From Microbulbifer agarilyticus (lineage in GTDB: Bacteria > Pseudomonadota > Gammaproteobacteria > Pseudomonadales > Cellvibrionaceae): a stretch of DNA of 64,000 nt. Each line of letters begins with the position of its first letter. Within the stretch, counting starts at the first letter, position 1. Of this stretch, positions 62,884 through 64,000 are shown one piece after another. A program made the translations under genes and the position numbers. Below the pieces are notes generated by a model. That model saw only the letters and a list, made by a program, of their open reading frames with translations, did no database searches and was not told the origin of the DNA. The stretch is from positions 620,001 to 684,000 of the forward strand of contig NZ_JAIUZM010000002.1 of NCBI RefSeq assembly GCF_020171345.1. Reading direction: 5' to 3'.

Positions 62884-64000
62884 CTAGGCGTTTTTAGGGA
62901 TTTCTCCGGTAACGATGATCTCCAGCAGTACGTCGTCTGGAAAATATCGCAATGTCGAATAGTTGCGGGTTTTTGCAGAATTCGTCACGCCGAAGACGCG
63001 CTCGGAGAAACCTTTCATGCCGGCATAGGAAACTGAGCACATGTTGGTAAATTTCATTCCGGCTTGTTTCATACGCCCGACGAGCTCCGGGTGCTCCTCT
63101 ACCAGGTGGTCGCGTACGACGTTGGCGCAAAACAGGTAGACAGGGATGGCAGCTTCTTTCTTGCCATTCTTCTCCAATGCCTTTGTAACATTGGTTCCCC
63201 ATTGAAGGATTTCGTCATAGGTATTGTGCGGGCAGCCAATAAAGCAGTGCGTGGGCGCATGATCTTTTTTTGTCCACTGGTTTTCGAAGGTGTCGCTTAT
63301 GCGCTCCTGTTCTGCGTCGTCGATGACATAGGTCTGATAGCCGTCCAGCAGCAGCTTGCGTTCGTGCTGTTGTGCATCCGGTGTGACGCCTTCCACGTGG
63401 TACAGGCCCACTGCGCCACTGGAGGCGGTGGCACTACCCATTGCCTTCAGTTTGTGCATATTTTCATTGGTGATCTTTCCGCCAAAGTAGCTATCCAGCG
63501 CGGCAATAAACGGCACATCCTCTACACACTTACGGCCGATTGCCGTACCGATCACACCCCAGTCAGGTTCTTTACTTGTTTTTACATCGATCAGCCATTT
63601 GGCCTTGCGCCCCTCATCCGTCATTAATCCAAAGCGGGGCGCCTTGCCGACAATCGCACACAGCAACTCCATGCCGGTAGCATTGCGGTTGGTGCGCAGA
63701 CCAAGTGCGGAGTTTCCGTAGTTCACCGCGGAGGATTCCGCCCAGGCGACATAGGTTCCCGGTTTCGGCGCATTACCGATCTCAGGTACGTAGCAGGCGC
63801 AGCTGCGGTAGTTGAGGTCGGGTGAGCCAAGGCGTACATGTACCCAGTCAACATCCCGCTGCCGGGCATAGCCCTCGTAAATCAGCTGCATATCGGTTGG
63901 GTTGTTGTTGACGTTGTACGCATCGTAGGGGCGGGGGTTAACCGTGTAAGGCGCGTAGGATTTGAGTCCGGCCTTGGCCACTTCATCGAAAATGCCAATC
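62884..64000 (-). CDS. Aconitase X catalytic subunit (DUF521), C-terminal part
   Basis: The last ~372 codons; the frame continues past the right edge (IGIFDEVAKAGL just inside it). Diagnostic segments are RSCACYVPEIGNAPKPGTYVAWAESSAVNYGNS (RSCACYVPE and AESSAVNYGNS), THCFIGCPHNTYDEILQWG (HCFIGCPH is the AcnX signature with a cluster-ligating Cys), and KFTNMCSVSY near the end (another Cys). It carries a 4Fe-4S or Fe cluster for dehydration chemistry. A separate swivel gene follows, so this is the two-subunit (type II) organisation. Substrate is unknown: no proline or mevalonate genes are in view. Confidence 0.87.
   Translation of the reverse strand, partial: IGIFDEVAKAGLKSYAPYTVNPRPYDAYNVNNNPTDMQLIYEGYARQRDVDWVHVRLGSPDLNYRSCACYVPEIGNAPKPGTYVAWAESSAVNYGNSALGLRTNRNATGMELLCAIVGKAPRFGLMTDEGRKAKWLIDVKTSKEPDWGVIGTAIGRKCVEDVPFIAALDSYFGGKITNENMHKLKAMGSATASSGAVGLYHVEGVTPDAQQHERKLLLDGYQTYVIDDAEQERISDTFENQWTKKDHAPTHCFIGCPHNTYDEILQWGTNVTKALEKNGKKEAAIPVYLFCANVVRDHLVEEHPELVGRMKQAGMKFTNMCSVSYAGMKGFSERVFGVTNSAKTRNYSTLRYFPDDVLLEIIVTGEIPKNA

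Noticed and set aside
1-64000. tRNA, rRNA, CRISPR array, integrase, transposase or prophage genes
   Set aside because: None was recognised in any gene gap or translated frame.

Overview
The window is a densely packed, moderately GC-rich stretch of a gammaproteobacterial chromosome. The gene set points to a marine heterotroph of the Cellvibrionales, with Microbulbifer-like relatives the best guess. The pointers are PhhA/TyrR, TusDCBE, CysI-DUF934, a TIGR03623-type AddB with an AddA-like helicase, an RND pump, cobalamin-dependent MetH, OmpW and a secreted di-heme peroxidase. This placement is inferred from gene content only, as no rRNA is present. I found no tRNA, rRNA, CRISPR array, integrase or intact insertion sequence.

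Layout. 1-5.1 kb: end of msrA, sulfurtransferase sseA, a lipoprotein alpha/beta hydrolase, a TRIC/UPF0126 membrane protein and glutaryl-CoA dehydrogenase. 5.5-11.5 kb: a three-gene RND efflux operon with a recognisable promoter. 11.5-15.1 kb: a CPA2 antiporter, then a DecR-like Lrp regulator followed by a desulfurase-like class V PLP enzyme. 15.4-17.8 kb: phhA diverging from tyrR, with a perfect TyrR box beside the tyrR start. 18-22 kb: an Mpo1-like membrane protein, a glutarate CoA-transferase (partner of gcdH), and the cysI-DUF934 sulfite reductase pair. 22-28 kb: a 44-residue membrane peptide, DUF2970, metH, a DJ-1/PfpI protein and nfuA. 28-35 kb: hrpB, tpm, a sodium/solute symporter, a small membrane protein and DAHP synthase. 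35-46 kb: an AddAB-like pair, murI, rmuC, an AEC transporter, DUF2489 and trmA. 46-50 kb: yjbQ, ompW, tusDCBE and yccA. 50-57 kb: an unusual operon of an alpha/alpha-barrel glycosidase, a GT4 glycosyltransferase and a phosphodiesterase-EEP fusion, preceded by a TVP38/TMEM64 protein. 57-64 kb: a second UPF0126 protein, then an AT-richer, loosely packed region with a di-heme peroxidase, an outer-membrane porin and the two subunits of an aconitase X enzyme, the large one running off the end.

Functional themes. Sulfur recurs (msrA, sseA, cysI-DUF934, metH, tusDCBE, nfuA, the class V enzyme with its DecR-like regulator, tpm). So does aromatic amino acid metabolism (phhA, tyrR, DAHP synthase). Glutarate catabolism is present but split between two loci. 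The least understood parts are the 50.4-56.5 kb glycosidase/GT4/PDE-EEP operon, for which I propose a role in glycolipid or surface-glycan turnover, and the aconitase X cluster at the right edge.
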